Of a DNA stretch of 61,636 nt, positions 26,498 through 34,727 are shown piece after piece (the first letter of the stretch is position 1; every line of letters begins with the position of its first letter). This DNA is from Herbinix sp. (GTDB taxonomy: Bacteria > Bacillota > Clostridia > Lachnospirales > Lachnospiraceae). The DNA lies in assembly GCA_029238935.1 (NCBI GenBank), contig JAQZBN010000045.1:1-61636 (forward strand), read 5' to 3'. Both the position numbers and the translations under genes were made by a program. Below the pieces are notes generated by a model that was given only the letters and a program-made list of their open reading frames with translations, was not told the DNA's origin and did no database searches.

Positions 26498-28408
26498 ATG
26501 GAAAGATATTTTGAACTAGTGGATCATGGAATTCTGTGGAAGGTTTTACCGGGGCAGGTTCATAGTGATAATATTGAAATGAGTGGTCTTGGCGCCAGCT
26601 ATATCGTTACTTACGGTGTAGATAAGGAGGGAGAACTTTGCTTGTTGCGGCATTGTGTATATCCTACGTTACGAACTATTCCAAATGATACCCATGCTTC
26701 CTTTCAATTAGACATTGATGATCAGCACATTCCACATATTCTCGTAAATGGAGTATATTCACGAGAAATACCCATAAGTTTTTTAATCCATGGACTTCTA
26801 ACTGTTTCTTCGAAAAGAGATGGAATTTTAGTAGAACGTAAATTTTATCCTGGGGCTAAGGATCGTGTAACTATTGAACATATCACAATCAATAATGAAA
26901 CGAATAGTACATTGGAAATAAGAATCGATCAGGAAAGACGAAAAACTCATTCCTATGGCAGAGGGACTAAGGGAGTCTATATTGTGGAAGTAATCCATGA
27001 TGGCGATCAGATGCTTCATCTTCTTCCGGGAGAAACCTATTCATTTTCCATATATTATTCTGCCAGAATAGCAAATGAACCTATGAGAACCTGGGATGGA
27101 AATGAAGAACTGCTGAAGCGGCTGGAGCGAGTAAATCAGTTCGATGACTTATTACATCTGGATACCGGAAATCCAGGTCTGGATATGATGTTTCGGTTTG
27201 CTAAAATTAGAGCAGGAGAAAGCATTTTTGATACACATTCAGGACTCTTGCATAGTCCCGGAGGTAATAGTTATTATGCAGCTACCTGGTGCAATGATCA
27301 GGTGGAATATGCTGGTCCCTGGTTTGCAATGACAGGCGACCAAATTGCCATTGAAGCAAGTAAGAATGCTTATAAGCAATACATTCCATTTATGTCCGAG
27401 GAATATACCAGAATTCCATCCTCTGTTATAGCAGAAGGTTTCGATATCTGGGAAGGAGCCGGGGATAGAGGAGATGCAGCGATGTATCTTTATGGAGCTT
27501 CTTTGTTTGTACTTTCGCTCGGAGAAGAAGAAACTGCACGAGAACTCTGGCCAGCGATCAAATGGTGTGCACAATATTGTCAGAGACGAAAATCTCCGGA
27601 AGGGATTATAAGGTCGGACAGTGATGAGTTGGAAGGTCGGTTTCCAACCGATGGAAAAGCTAATTTAAGTACATCATCACTGTGTTACGGAGGATTGCGT
27701 TTGGCAGCAATCTTAGCGAAGCACTTTGGTGAGAACATGCTGTATGAACATTATACCAAAGAGGCAGATGCTTTGGACATAGCGATGGAAGATTACTTTG
27801 GTGCAACTCTTCACAATTTTTCTACCTATCGATATTCCAAAGGCTATGATACCTTACGGGCTTGGATCTGTCTGCCACTTTGTATGGGAATACAAAAGAG
27901 AATAGATGGTACCCTGGATGCAATGTTGTCCGATTATCTATGGACGCCGGAGGGTATGCTAAGTTGTGAATTGGGAGAGGAAAACCCCTCCAGTACGATT
28001 TGGGATCGTGCAACTTTATATGGATTTAAATGTGCATTTTTATCCGGGAAGGCCAATGAAATATGGAAAGCCTTTGAAGGTTATTGTGAGAAACGATTGC
28101 TGTCTGATCGGGTTCCATATGCTGTAGAAGCATACCCGGAAGGGGATAAACGACACTTAAGCGGTGAAAGCGCACTTTTTTGCAGGATTATAACCGAAGG
28201 AATCCTTGGAATTACGCCAAAGGGAATGAACTCCTTTTCTTTCATGACCAAACTCCCGGATAAATTGGATCACCTGTATCTTAGGAAGATATACGGTTTT
28301 GGAAAGGTGTTTGATATCCTCATTGAAAAAGAAAAGTATCAAGTAATTGTTGATAATAAGGTGATTTCACAGGGATCCTGTGGACAACGAATTCTCGTAA
28401 CACTGTAG
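26498..28408 (+). CDS. Six-hairpin glycosidase-like protein, unassigned family
   Basis: A 636-residue cytoplasmic protein. An N-terminal beta-sandwich (about 1-225) precedes an alpha-helical region with repeated helix pairs (about 235-560). Landmarks include FRFAKIRAGESIF, SPGGNSYYAATWCNDQVEYAGPWF, EGFDIWEGAGDRGDAAMYLYG, EGIIRSDSDELEG and YAVEAYPEGDKRHLSGESALF. A short C-terminal beta domain (about 580-636) closes it. This is the layout of (alpha/alpha)6 'six-hairpin' glycosidases such as GH78, GH95 and GH63; acidic residues in WEGAGDRGD and EAYPEGD could be catalytic. I cannot assign a numbered family. ATG 26498 gives the natural N-terminus; the frame upstream to 26417 has no binding site. 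Placement after GH95 suggests it acts on the same glycan. Confidence 0.65.
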   Translation: MERYFELVDHGILWKVLPGQVHSDNIEMSGLGASYIVTYGVDKEGELCLLRHCVYPTLRTIPNDTHASFQLDIDDQHIPHILVNGVYSREIPISFLIHGLLTVSSKRDGILVERKFYPGAKDRVTIEHITINNETNSTLEIRIDQERRKTHSYGRGTKGVYIVEVIHDGDQMLHLLPGETYSFSIYYSARIANEPMRTWDGNEELLKRLERVNQFDDLLHLDTGNPGLDMMFRFAKIRAGESIFDTHSGLLHSPGGNSYYAATWCNDQVEYAGPWFAMTGDQIAIEASKNAYKQYIPFMSEEYTRIPSSVIAEGFDIWEGAGDRGDAAMYLYGASLFVLSLGEEETARELWPAIKWCAQYCQRRKSPEGIIRSDSDELEGRFPTDGKANLSTSSLCYGGLRLAAILAKHFGENMLYEHYTKEADALDIAMEDYFGATLHNFSTYRYSKGYDTLRAWICLPLCMGIQKRIDGTLDAMLSDYLWTPEGMLSCELGEENPSSTIWDRATLYGFKCAFLSGKANEIWKAFEGYCEKRLLSDRVPYAVEAYPEGDKRHLSGESALFCRIITEGILGITPKGMNSFSFMTKLPDKLDHLYLRKIYGFGKVFDILIEKEKYQVIVDNKVISQGSCGQRILVTL

Positions 28409-28609
28409 CAGTGGATAAGATATTATTATGAACGAAAGGAAAGGTGATTTACTAGTAAAGTTAGATACATACTGAAACAATTAAGATTTGATAGGTAATT
28501 TTCTAGAGAGGGTATCACCAGGTTGAAGTATCATTCATAAGATAGTGGAACTAAGATGATCATGAATCCTCTACTTGGTGAGTGTAATTTATGGAAAGGC
28601 GGTAACGTA

Positions 28610-29290
28610 TTGCTGGAAGAAATTTTAAGTCTGAATATTGTGACTACCATTATCAGATTGGTGCTTGCTTTACTGTGCGGAGGAATTCTTGGATTTGAAA
28701 GGGGAAGAAAGAAAAGACCGGCCGGTTTTCGAACCTATATGCTTGTATGTGTCGGTGCAGCTCTTGTTATGATGACAAATGAATACATTTGCGATAAGTA
28801 CAATACCGGAGATCCGGCTCGAATGGCAGCTCAGGTAATCAGCGGTATTGGTTTTCTTGGTGCAGGTACCATTATTGTTACAGGGCATAACAGGGTCAAA
28901 GGACTAACAACAGCAGCAGGATTATGGGCTGCTGCATGTATCGGTCTAGCAATAGGAATTGGATACTATAGCGGAGCTTTAATTGGTTGCCTCTTGATTT
29001 TTGTTGCCATGGCTGCACTACACAATGTAGACGAACGAGTTATGGCGGCTACCAAGGTGTTAAACATCTATGTTGAGTTTGAACGCATTTCAAACATTGG
29101 TAAATTCATTGAGTACATCAAGGAACGGGATATGAAGGTAAGTGATTTTGAGATTACCAGGTCTAATTCAGTTGATGATGTAGGCATTGCCGCTTTTATA
29201 TCCTTACGACTTCCCAAAAAACAACCGCATACAACAATCATGACCATCCTCAATGCAGCAGAAGGTGTGAAATTCATCGAAGAAGTTTAG
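28610..29290 (+). CDS. MgtC/SapB-family membrane protein
   Basis: About 226 residues. Four or five helices occupy the N-terminal half with the family pattern LVLALLCGGILGFERGRKKRPAG, RTYMLVCVGAALVMM, then RMAAQVISGIGFLGAGTII and KGLTTAAGLWAAACIG. A soluble ACT-like C-terminal domain (about 150-226) follows. MgtC-type proteins influence membrane energetics and magnesium-limited growth; SapB-like members outside pathogens are poorly defined. The start is uncertain. TTG 28610, seven bases after AAAGGCGG, puts the first helix near the N-terminus as usual, while ATG 28556 would add 18 residues with no good binding site. It is a single gene, convergent with iolG. Confidence 0.85.
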   Translation: MLEEILSLNIVTTIIRLVLALLCGGILGFERGRKKRPAGFRTYMLVCVGAALVMMTNEYICDKYNTGDPARMAAQVISGIGFLGAGTIIVTGHNRVKGLTTAAGLWAAACIGLAIGIGYYSGALIGCLLIFVAMAALHNVDERVMAATKVLNIYVEFERISNIGKFIEYIKERDMKVSDFEITRSNSVDDVGIAAFISLRLPKKQPHTTIMTILNAAEGVKFIEEV

Positions 29291-29380
29291 TTATATTCGA
29301 TGTATTGGTATCACAGCAAATTGGATAGGAACATAAAGCAAGTTAAAACATAATGACATTGGTAAGGTAAGGCTTTTGTA

Positions 29381-29414
29381 GCAGGGTGAATTTAATTAAG
29401 AAAATTCACCCTGC
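29381..29414 (+). terminator. Hairpin after the MgtC-like gene
   Basis: GCAGGGTGAATTT (29381-29393) and AAATTCACCCTGC (29402-29414) form a perfect 13-bp stem between convergent genes. The downstream tail is A-rich rather than T-rich. Confidence 0.6.
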
Positions 29415-29493
29415 ATAAAAAACAAGTGCCGCAACTTTTACTAATCACCTGTCAGAGAGTTCTCCAGCAAATAACTCATAAAAGTTGCAGCAC
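29415..29493 (-). terminator. Terminator of iolG
   Basis: On the reverse strand a 15-bp stem with one mismatch (29493-29479 with 29440-29426) is followed by TTGTTTTTTATG, giving a T-rich tail. Confidence 0.8.
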
Positions 29494-29516
29494 CTGTCAC
29501 ATTATTTTATATGGAA

Positions 29517-30530
29517 TTACATAACAATTTCAGAAAGCAATACCGGACGATGTTCATCCAAGGATTTCTTTGCAGCCTTAGCAATGAGAACCGGCTGTAA
29601 ACCATCGATGATATTAACCGGAACTTCAGTATCATTAATAATTGCTTGAACGAATAAGGATACTTCCTTTGTGAAGGACGCCATATAACGTTCTAAGAAG
29701 AAATAGAGAGGTTTTTCTCCGGTAACTCCGGTAGCAGTGCTAATGACAGCAGTAGAAGGAGTATCATTGGTTACAGCAACCTGTCCCTTGGATCCAAATA
29801 CTTCTGCTCTCTGGTCATAACCATAATCAGCCTTACGGGAGTTATCGATCATAGCAAGTGCACCATTTGCCAACTTCATTGTAATGATAGCGGTATCAAT
29901 ATCACCAACTTCAGAAATTAAAGGATTTACTAGGGAAGTACCATATGCGTATACCTCCACAACATCGCTGGAGGTCAGATAACGAACCATATCAAAATCA
30001 TGGATGGTCATATCGAGGAACATGCCGCCTGATACCTTAACATATTCAATCGGAGGAGCATCAGGATCTCTAGAAGTAACCTTTACAATATGTACATCAC
30101 CGATTTTACCTTCAGCAACTGCATTACGAACTGCTTCAAAGTTATGATCGAAACGGCGATTGAAACCAACTTGGAATTTTACGTTTGAAGTCTTTAAGGT
30201 ATCAATCACTGCTTGAATTTTTGTTAAGTCCTGAGAAATAGGTTTTTCACAGAAAACATGCTTATTTGCTTTGATTGCTTCAATGGAGATATCAGCATGG
30301 GTATCTGTAGAAGAACAGATGAGTACAGCATCGATGCTGTCATCGCTTAATATCTCTTTGTAATCAGTTAAAATCTTGGGAATACCCAAATTTTCGGCCC
30401 AAGTTTTGGTTGCTTCATTCATAAATGGATCTGCGATGGCAGCAACTCTTGCCTCCTTAACGTGATATGTAATACTCTCTGCATGAACTTTACCGATTCT
30501 TCCGGCACCGATAATACCGATATTTATCAT
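29517..30530 (-). CDS. iolG: Inositol 2-dehydrogenase (Gfo/Idh/MocA family)
   Basis: A 337-residue NAD-dependent oxidoreductase. The Rossmann motif is INIGIIGAGRIGKVH. The Gfo/Idh/MocA lysine motif HVFCEKPIS lies near residue 95, and the catalytic region DMTIHDFDMVRYL is near 170. It oxidises myo-inositol to 2-keto-myo-inositol (scyllo-inosose), the first step of inositol catabolism. The gene runs divergently from iolR and the rest of the iol operon, sharing a 292-bp intergenic region that holds promoters in both directions. The divergent arrangement is unusual compared with the Bacillus operon, where iolG lies within the main unit. Related dehydrogenases acting on scyllo-inositol look similar, so the exact stereoisomer is less sure. 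Confidence 0.88.
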   Translation of the reverse strand: MINIGIIGAGRIGKVHAESITYHVKEARVAAIADPFMNEATKTWAENLGIPKILTDYKEILSDDSIDAVLICSSTDTHADISIEAIKANKHVFCEKPISQDLTKIQAVIDTLKTSNVKFQVGFNRRFDHNFEAVRNAVAEGKIGDVHIVKVTSRDPDAPPIEYVKVSGGMFLDMTIHDFDMVRYLTSSDVVEVYAYGTSLVNPLISEVGDIDTAIITMKLANGALAMIDNSRKADYGYDQRAEVFGSKGQVAVTNDTPSTAVISTATGVTGEKPLYFFLERYMASFTKEVSLFVQAIINDTEVPVNIIDGLQPVLIAKAAKKSLDEHRPVLLSEIVM

Positions 30531-30582
30531 AGTTTCATATCCTTTCGTTTATAATTAGTAGGTTTTTGTTAAGAATACTTGA

Positions 30583-30611
30583 ATTATATCATAAGTATTT
30601 TGCAAATTCAA
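30583..30611 (-). promoter_or_regulatory. iolG promoter
   Basis: Reverse strand TTGAAT (30611-30606), a 17-bp spacer ending in TGA, then a perfect TATAAT (30588-30583): an extended -10 sigma-A promoter about 50 bp before the start codon. Confidence 0.75.
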
Positions 30612-30655
30612 TAAAAAGATAACAAAAACATACAAAGAATATAATAAAAAAATGA

Positions 30656-30683
30656 TTGCTTTATCAGTTAGATATGATAATAT
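30656..30683 (+). promoter_or_regulatory. iolR promoter
   Basis: TTGCTT (30656-30661), a 16-bp spacer ending TGA, and TAATAT (30678-30683). The -35 boxes of the divergent iolG and iolR promoters are only about 45 bp apart, so one bound regulator could control both. Confidence 0.6.
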
Positions 30684-30822
30684 AGTGATATAGCTTGTCT
30701 AAACTAAAAAACACTTGATATAATCTTCATTGTAAGGTAGTCTTTATTAAGTGATATTTTAACTACATACTATATTATGGCAGAATTAATTATAAAGAAT
30801 CATTGTAACGGAGGATAGAGAG

Positions 30823-31602
30823 ATGGGGATGAAATCTTTTCGAATTAGACAAATGGAACAATATATATTAGAACACGATTTGGTATCCATGGAAGAACTT
30901 CGCGATACATTCAATATTTCTATGAATACTGTACGCATGGATGTTGCTCAGCTCGTAAGCAAGGGGTCTATTCGAAAGGTGTACGGAGGCGTAAGCAGTA
31001 TACAAAAAGGGAATCTTCTATCCTTTGAAGAAAGAGAAGCGAAGAACATCCTGTTAAAGAAGGCAGTAGGGAAAGCGGCAGCATCCTTAGTAGAAGACGG
31101 CGATATTATATATATCGATTCCGGAACCACAACCATGTATATGATCGACTATATGGGAGATTGTAAGAATGTTACCGTTCTTACGAATAACCTAAATGTA
31201 ATTAATAGAGCGGTTGCACTACCTGACATCACGGTGATCAGCTTACCTGGAATGTTAGAGAGAAAAACCAATTCCTTCGTATCATCCGATACGGTTCGCA
31301 CCTTGGAAAAGTATAATATCCGAAAAGCTTTTATGGCAACTTCCGGAATTTCAATTGGTGGAATGGTAACAAATTCATCTCCGTTGGAATATGAGATAAA
31401 AAAAGCAGCACTTATGAGCAGTAAAGAAGTGAATCTACTGATTGATTCAACAAAATACGGGATAAGTGCGCTACTTACTTATGCAAATATTGCTGAGATG
31501 AGTAAAGTAATCGTCAATGATGATGTGGATTCTGAGTTGCTGGAGCTGTGTAAGAAAAATAATGTAGAGGTCGTATTGGCACAGGAATCAGACGAGAATT
31601 AA
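30823..31602 (+). CDS. iolR: DeoR/GlpR-family regulator, probable iol repressor
   Basis: A 259-residue DeoR-type regulator. The N-terminal HTH (FRIRQMEQYILEHDLVSMEE, FNISMNTVRMDVAQL, GSIRKVYGGV) is followed by the DeoR sensor domain with the SGTTTMYM phosphate-sugar-binding motif (YIDSGTTT near residue 105) and a C-terminal TSGISIGG region. Bacillus IolR is also a DeoR-family repressor, which responds to 2-deoxy-5-keto-D-gluconate-6-phosphate. Position between iolG and iolJCBDEA supports the same role here. The symbol is assigned on context and family. Binding site before ATG 30823 is GGAGG. A strong terminator separates it from iolJ. Confidence 0.82.
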   Translation: MGMKSFRIRQMEQYILEHDLVSMEELRDTFNISMNTVRMDVAQLVSKGSIRKVYGGVSSIQKGNLLSFEEREAKNILLKKAVGKAAASLVEDGDIIYIDSGTTTMYMIDYMGDCKNVTVLTNNLNVINRAVALPDITVISLPGMLERKTNSFVSSDTVRTLEKYNIRKAFMATSGISIGGMVTNSSPLEYEIKKAALMSSKEVNLLIDSTKYGISALLTYANIAEMSKVIVNDDVDSELLELCKKNNVEVVLAQESDEN

Positions 31603-31629
31603 TATAATAACTAATTTAATAGAAAATTG

Positions 31630-31684
31630 AAAACTCCTATGTTTTGCTTAATAAACCAACTGCAGAACATAGGAGTTTTTATGT
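31630..31684 (+). terminator. Terminator after iolR
   Basis: AAAACTCCTATGTT (31630-31643) pairs with AACATAGGAGTTTT (31666-31679), followed by TTATG within a T-rich end. The stem is perfect with a 22-base loop. Confidence 0.85.
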
Positions 31685-31735
31685 TTAAATTCATAAAAAA
31701 TCTCCCCGACATCACAAGGAATTTACCTTTTTAAA

Positions 31736-31764
31736 TTGACTTATCATCAAATATATGTTAAGTT
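31736..31764 (+). promoter_or_regulatory. Promoter of the iolJCBDEA operon
   Basis: TTGACT (31736-31741), a 17-bp spacer ending TGT, and TAAGTT (31759-31764), an extended -10 form. It lies about 60 bp before the iolJ start and after the iolR terminator, so the catabolic operon has its own promoter. Confidence 0.6.
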
Positions 31765-31827
31765 ATTGGTAAAAGATTAATAAGTTTTAAATAAGTTCCT
31801 GGATGAAGGGGAAAGGTGAGTATACCA

Positions 31828-32670
31828 GTGTCATTAGTTAATATGAAATCGCTTTTAGAAAAAGCAGAACGAGAAAATTATGGAGTTGGTGCTTTCAGCA
31901 TTGCTAATATGGAGATGATTATGGGAGCTGTGAAAGCTGCGCAAGAGAGTAATTCTCCTGCTATTTTACAGATCGCCCAAGTAAGACTTCCGTATTCACC
32001 GCTGCACTTAATCGGGCCGATGATGATAGCAGCAGCCAAAGAAGCTACCGTTCCGATTGCGGTCCATTTTGATCATGGTTTAGATTTAGTCGCAATCAAG
32101 CAGGCTTTGGAATTAGGGTTTACTTCAGTCATGATTGACGCCTCTCATCTTCCCATCAAAGAGAATATTGAGATGGTACAGAAAGTAAAAGAGATGGCTG
32201 ATTTTTATGGAGCATCCGTAGAAGCGGAAGTAGGTCAGCTGGGTGGCAGTGAAGATGGCTCGGAAGACCGTGATATGTATTATTCGGATCCTAAGGAGGT
32301 ATATGAATTATATGTACATACACAAGTGGATGCCATTGCTCTCTCCATCGGTAATGCTCATGGGTTATATAAGAGTGAGCCTAAACTAAAATTTAGCATC
32401 CTCGAAGAAGCGAAAAAGCTTGTTCCTGTTCCCCTCGTATTACATGGTGGTTCTGGAATTAGCGCTGAGGATTTTAGAAAATGTATCGATCATGGTATTC
32501 GGAAAGTGAACATTGCAACAGCAAGTTTTATGGCTGTGGAAGAAAAAGCAAGGAAGTATAGCAGACAGGATAAAAAAGATTACTTTAAGTTAAGCTCTGA
32601 GATGGTAGCAGGAATGTACGAGAATGTTACGGAACATATTAATATATTCAGAAGTTACCAAAAAGCATAA
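31828..32670 (+). CDS. iolJ: 6-phospho-5-dehydro-2-deoxy-D-gluconate aldolase (class II FBA-like)
   Basis: About 280 residues of the class II, zinc-dependent fructose-bisphosphate aldolase family. Zinc ligands are in VHFDHGLDL (near residue 82) and in the later LSIGNAHGLYK and VLHGGSGIS segments. The acidic VEAEVGQLGGSED loop is typical. In inositol catabolism IolJ splits 2-deoxy-5-keto-D-gluconate-6-phosphate into dihydroxyacetone phosphate and malonate semialdehyde. A glycolytic or tagatose-type aldolase would look similar; the position as first gene of the iol operon decides the call. GTG 31828, seven bases after AAAGGTGAG, is preferred to GTG 31816. Confidence 0.85.
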   Translation: MSLVNMKSLLEKAERENYGVGAFSIANMEMIMGAVKAAQESNSPAILQIAQVRLPYSPLHLIGPMMIAAAKEATVPIAVHFDHGLDLVAIKQALELGFTSVMIDASHLPIKENIEMVQKVKEMADFYGASVEAEVGQLGGSEDGSEDRDMYYSDPKEVYELYVHTQVDAIALSIGNAHGLYKSEPKLKFSILEEAKKLVPVPLVLHGGSGISAEDFRKCIDHGIRKVNIATASFMAVEEKARKYSRQDKKDYFKLSSEMVAGMYENVTEHINIFRSYQKA

Positions 32671-32688
32671 AGAAAGGCAAGGAAGCGT

Positions 32689-33711
32689 ATGGGGTATCTT
32701 GAATTTGCACAGAACAGACCGTTTGACATTGTATTAATAGGAAGAATAGCAATCGATTTCAATCCGGTAGATTACTATAGACCATTGTCGGAAAGCACAA
32801 CATTTAAAAAGTATCTTGGCGGATCACCGGCCAACATTGCAGTAGGTATGGCAAGATTGGGAAGAAAAGTTGGATTTATTGCTAAGGTTTCCGATGATCA
32901 GTTTGGCGACTTTGTGGAGAATTATTTTAAGACAGAAGGAATCGACACTTCCCATGTTTCCCGTTGTAAAAATGGAGAGAAATTAGGACTTACCTTCACA
33001 GAGATTTTAAGTGAAACAAGCAGCAGTATCTTGATGTACCGCAACGAAGCAGCAGATCTTATGCTTGATGTGGAAGACATCGAGGAAGATTACATAAAAA
33101 ATGCAAAGGCAATTCTGATTTCCGGTACAGCATTATCACAAAGTCCCAGCAGAGAAGCTGCGTTAAAGGCGATGTCTTTGGCTAAGAAGAATAATACCAC
33201 AATTATCTTTGACATCGATTATCGTCCATATAGTTGGAACAATAGTGATGAGATAGCAATCTACTATTCGATGGTTGCGATGAATAGTGATATTATCTTA
33301 GGATCCAGAGAAGAGTTTGACTTAACCCAAAAGCTGGTTTTGGTAGAGAGCAGCGATGAAGGGACCGCAGCTTTTTGGCACAAGCAGGGAGCCAAGATCG
33401 TAGTGATAAAGCATGGCAAAGATGGATCAACTGCGTATCTACAGGATGGAAGCCACTACAGTATAAAGCCATTTCCTGTGAAGCTATTAAAATCCTTTGG
33501 CGGTGGAGACGGTTATGCATCCGCATTCCTATACGGATTAATGGAGGGTTGGGATATGATTGACTGTTTGGAATTTGGCAGTGCATCCGCAGCACTTCTT
33601 GTAGCAAGTCATGCCTGTTCCGAGGATATGCCGTCAGTGGAGATGGTGAAGAAATTTATTGCGGAAAGTAAAGCAAAATATGGAGATATGATAGCAAGAG
33701 TAATTGATTAG
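32689..33711 (+). CDS. iolC: 5-dehydro-2-deoxygluconokinase (PfkB family)
   Basis: A 340-residue ribokinase-family kinase. The N-terminal IVLIGRIAIDFNP and KYLGGSPANIAVGMARLG match the PfkB signature. The anion hole and catalytic base are in SFGGGDGYASAFLYGL (the GAGD equivalent is GGGD). It phosphorylates 2-deoxy-5-keto-D-gluconate to the 6-phosphate. The -YLGGSPANIAV- and -FGGGDGYASAF- wording is characteristic of IolC rather than of generic sugar kinases. It lies 18 bases after iolJ. The gap after it carries an unusual tandem-repeat array before iolB. Confidence 0.92.
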   Translation: MGYLEFAQNRPFDIVLIGRIAIDFNPVDYYRPLSESTTFKKYLGGSPANIAVGMARLGRKVGFIAKVSDDQFGDFVENYFKTEGIDTSHVSRCKNGEKLGLTFTEILSETSSSILMYRNEAADLMLDVEDIEEDYIKNAKAILISGTALSQSPSREAALKAMSLAKKNNTTIIFDIDYRPYSWNNSDEIAIYYSMVAMNSDIILGSREEFDLTQKLVLVESSDEGTAAFWHKQGAKIVVIKHGKDGSTAYLQDGSHYSIKPFPVKLLKSFGGGDGYASAFLYGLMEGWDMIDCLEFGSASAALLVASHACSEDMPSVEMVKKFIAESKAKYGDMIARVID

Positions 33712-33930
33712 TAAATAAGGTGATTAGTGATAGGATTAGTTAATTGGTAAAAATATGTGATTAGCTAATTAGGTAATTAGAAAATTATGTAATTACAAAA
33801 CTAGAAAATTAGGTAATTGGTAAATTAAGGGATTAGTAAATTAAGTGATTAGTAGATTAGGCGATTAGTAGATTAGGTGATTAGTAGATAAATAATTGGC
33901 AGATAAGTGTTTAGTAGATTAAAGTAGTGT
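33712..33930. repeat. Intra-operon minisatellite between iolC and iolB
   Basis: The whole gap is built from degenerate copies of GTGATTAGTAGATTAG. Three 16-bp units at 33845-33860, 33861-33876 and 33877-33892 are near identical, and weaker copies fill the upstream part. It contains no supported gene. Being inside an operon, it would be transcribed and lengthens the iolC-iolB spacer. Confidence 0.88.
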
Positions 33931-33944
33931 TTAGGAGATGCGAA

Positions 33945-34709
33945 ATGTTTGACTATTTAAGTTTTGATGAATGTGGTAAGAAGATCGTATCACGGATAGA
34001 CGGGATCAATCAAGATATGCTTATGGATATTACGGTATACCGTATGAAAGAAGGACAATGTCTTGACTTTCAGGAAAGCGGTAAGGAAACAGCCATTTTG
34101 CTACTGCAAGGCAATATAAGCTATGAATGGGAAACAAAGAAAGAGACAGCGATAAGATCGGATGTTTTCTCAGAAGCCCCATATTGTCTGCATGTTTGTA
34201 AGGATACGAAAGTGTTGGTTACCGCACTTGCTGAGAGTGAGATCATTGTACAAGCTACATTAAATGAGAAGGAATTTAACAGTGTATTCTATCAGTCAAA
34301 GGATTGTAAGATTGAACTCATGGGAGAAACCCAATGGGAGGGTACCGCAAAAAGAGAAGTGTTAACCATTTTTGATTATTTTAATGCACCTTATTCCAAC
34401 ATGGTAATCGGTGAGGTAATCACCAAAGCAGGAAGATGGAGCAGTTATATTCCTCACAGCCATCCACAACCGGAGGTATACTATTATAAATTTGAGAAAC
34501 CGCAGGGCTTTGGGGCCGCTTTTATCGGAGAAGATGTATTCAAGGTGGCAGAGGGTAGTGCTGCCTCCATACCGGGAGGACTGACACATCCGCAGACAGC
34601 GGCACCGGGTTATAATATGTATTATTGCTGGATGATTCGTCATCTGCCTAATCAGCCATGGACATCAAGGGACAATGATCCCGTACATACCTGGCTGCTG
34701 GAACAATAA
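33945..34709 (+). CDS. iolB: 5-deoxy-glucuronate isomerase
   Basis: A 254-residue double-cupin protein. The metal-binding region is YIPHSHPQPEVYYYKFEKP (residues about 174-192), with later AASIPGGLTHPQTAAPGY giving the second conserved histidine, exactly as in IolB. It isomerises 5-deoxy-D-glucuronate to 2-deoxy-5-keto-D-gluconate. ATG 33945 follows TAGGAG by seven bases; the TTG at 33927 lies in the repeat array and is not used. The next gene starts 18 bases after its stop. Confidence 0.93.
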   Translation: MFDYLSFDECGKKIVSRIDGINQDMLMDITVYRMKEGQCLDFQESGKETAILLLQGNISYEWETKKETAIRSDVFSEAPYCLHVCKDTKVLVTALAESEIIVQATLNEKEFNSVFYQSKDCKIELMGETQWEGTAKREVLTIFDYFNAPYSNMVIGEVITKAGRWSSYIPHSHPQPEVYYYKFEKPQGFGAAFIGEDVFKVAEGSAASIPGGLTHPQTAAPGYNMYYCWMIRHLPNQPWTSRDNDPVHTWLLEQ

Positions 34710-34727
34710 GAATTGGGAGGATCAAAA

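Noticed and set aside
28409..28609. Possible magnesium (M-box) riboswitch before the MgtC-like gene
   Set aside because: Some bases pair (TCACCAGG with CTTGGTGA), but the conserved M-box core is not visible.
33845..33892. Repeats considered as a CRISPR array
   Set aside because: Units are 16 bp with no spacers between them and no cas genes are near; this is a tandem array.
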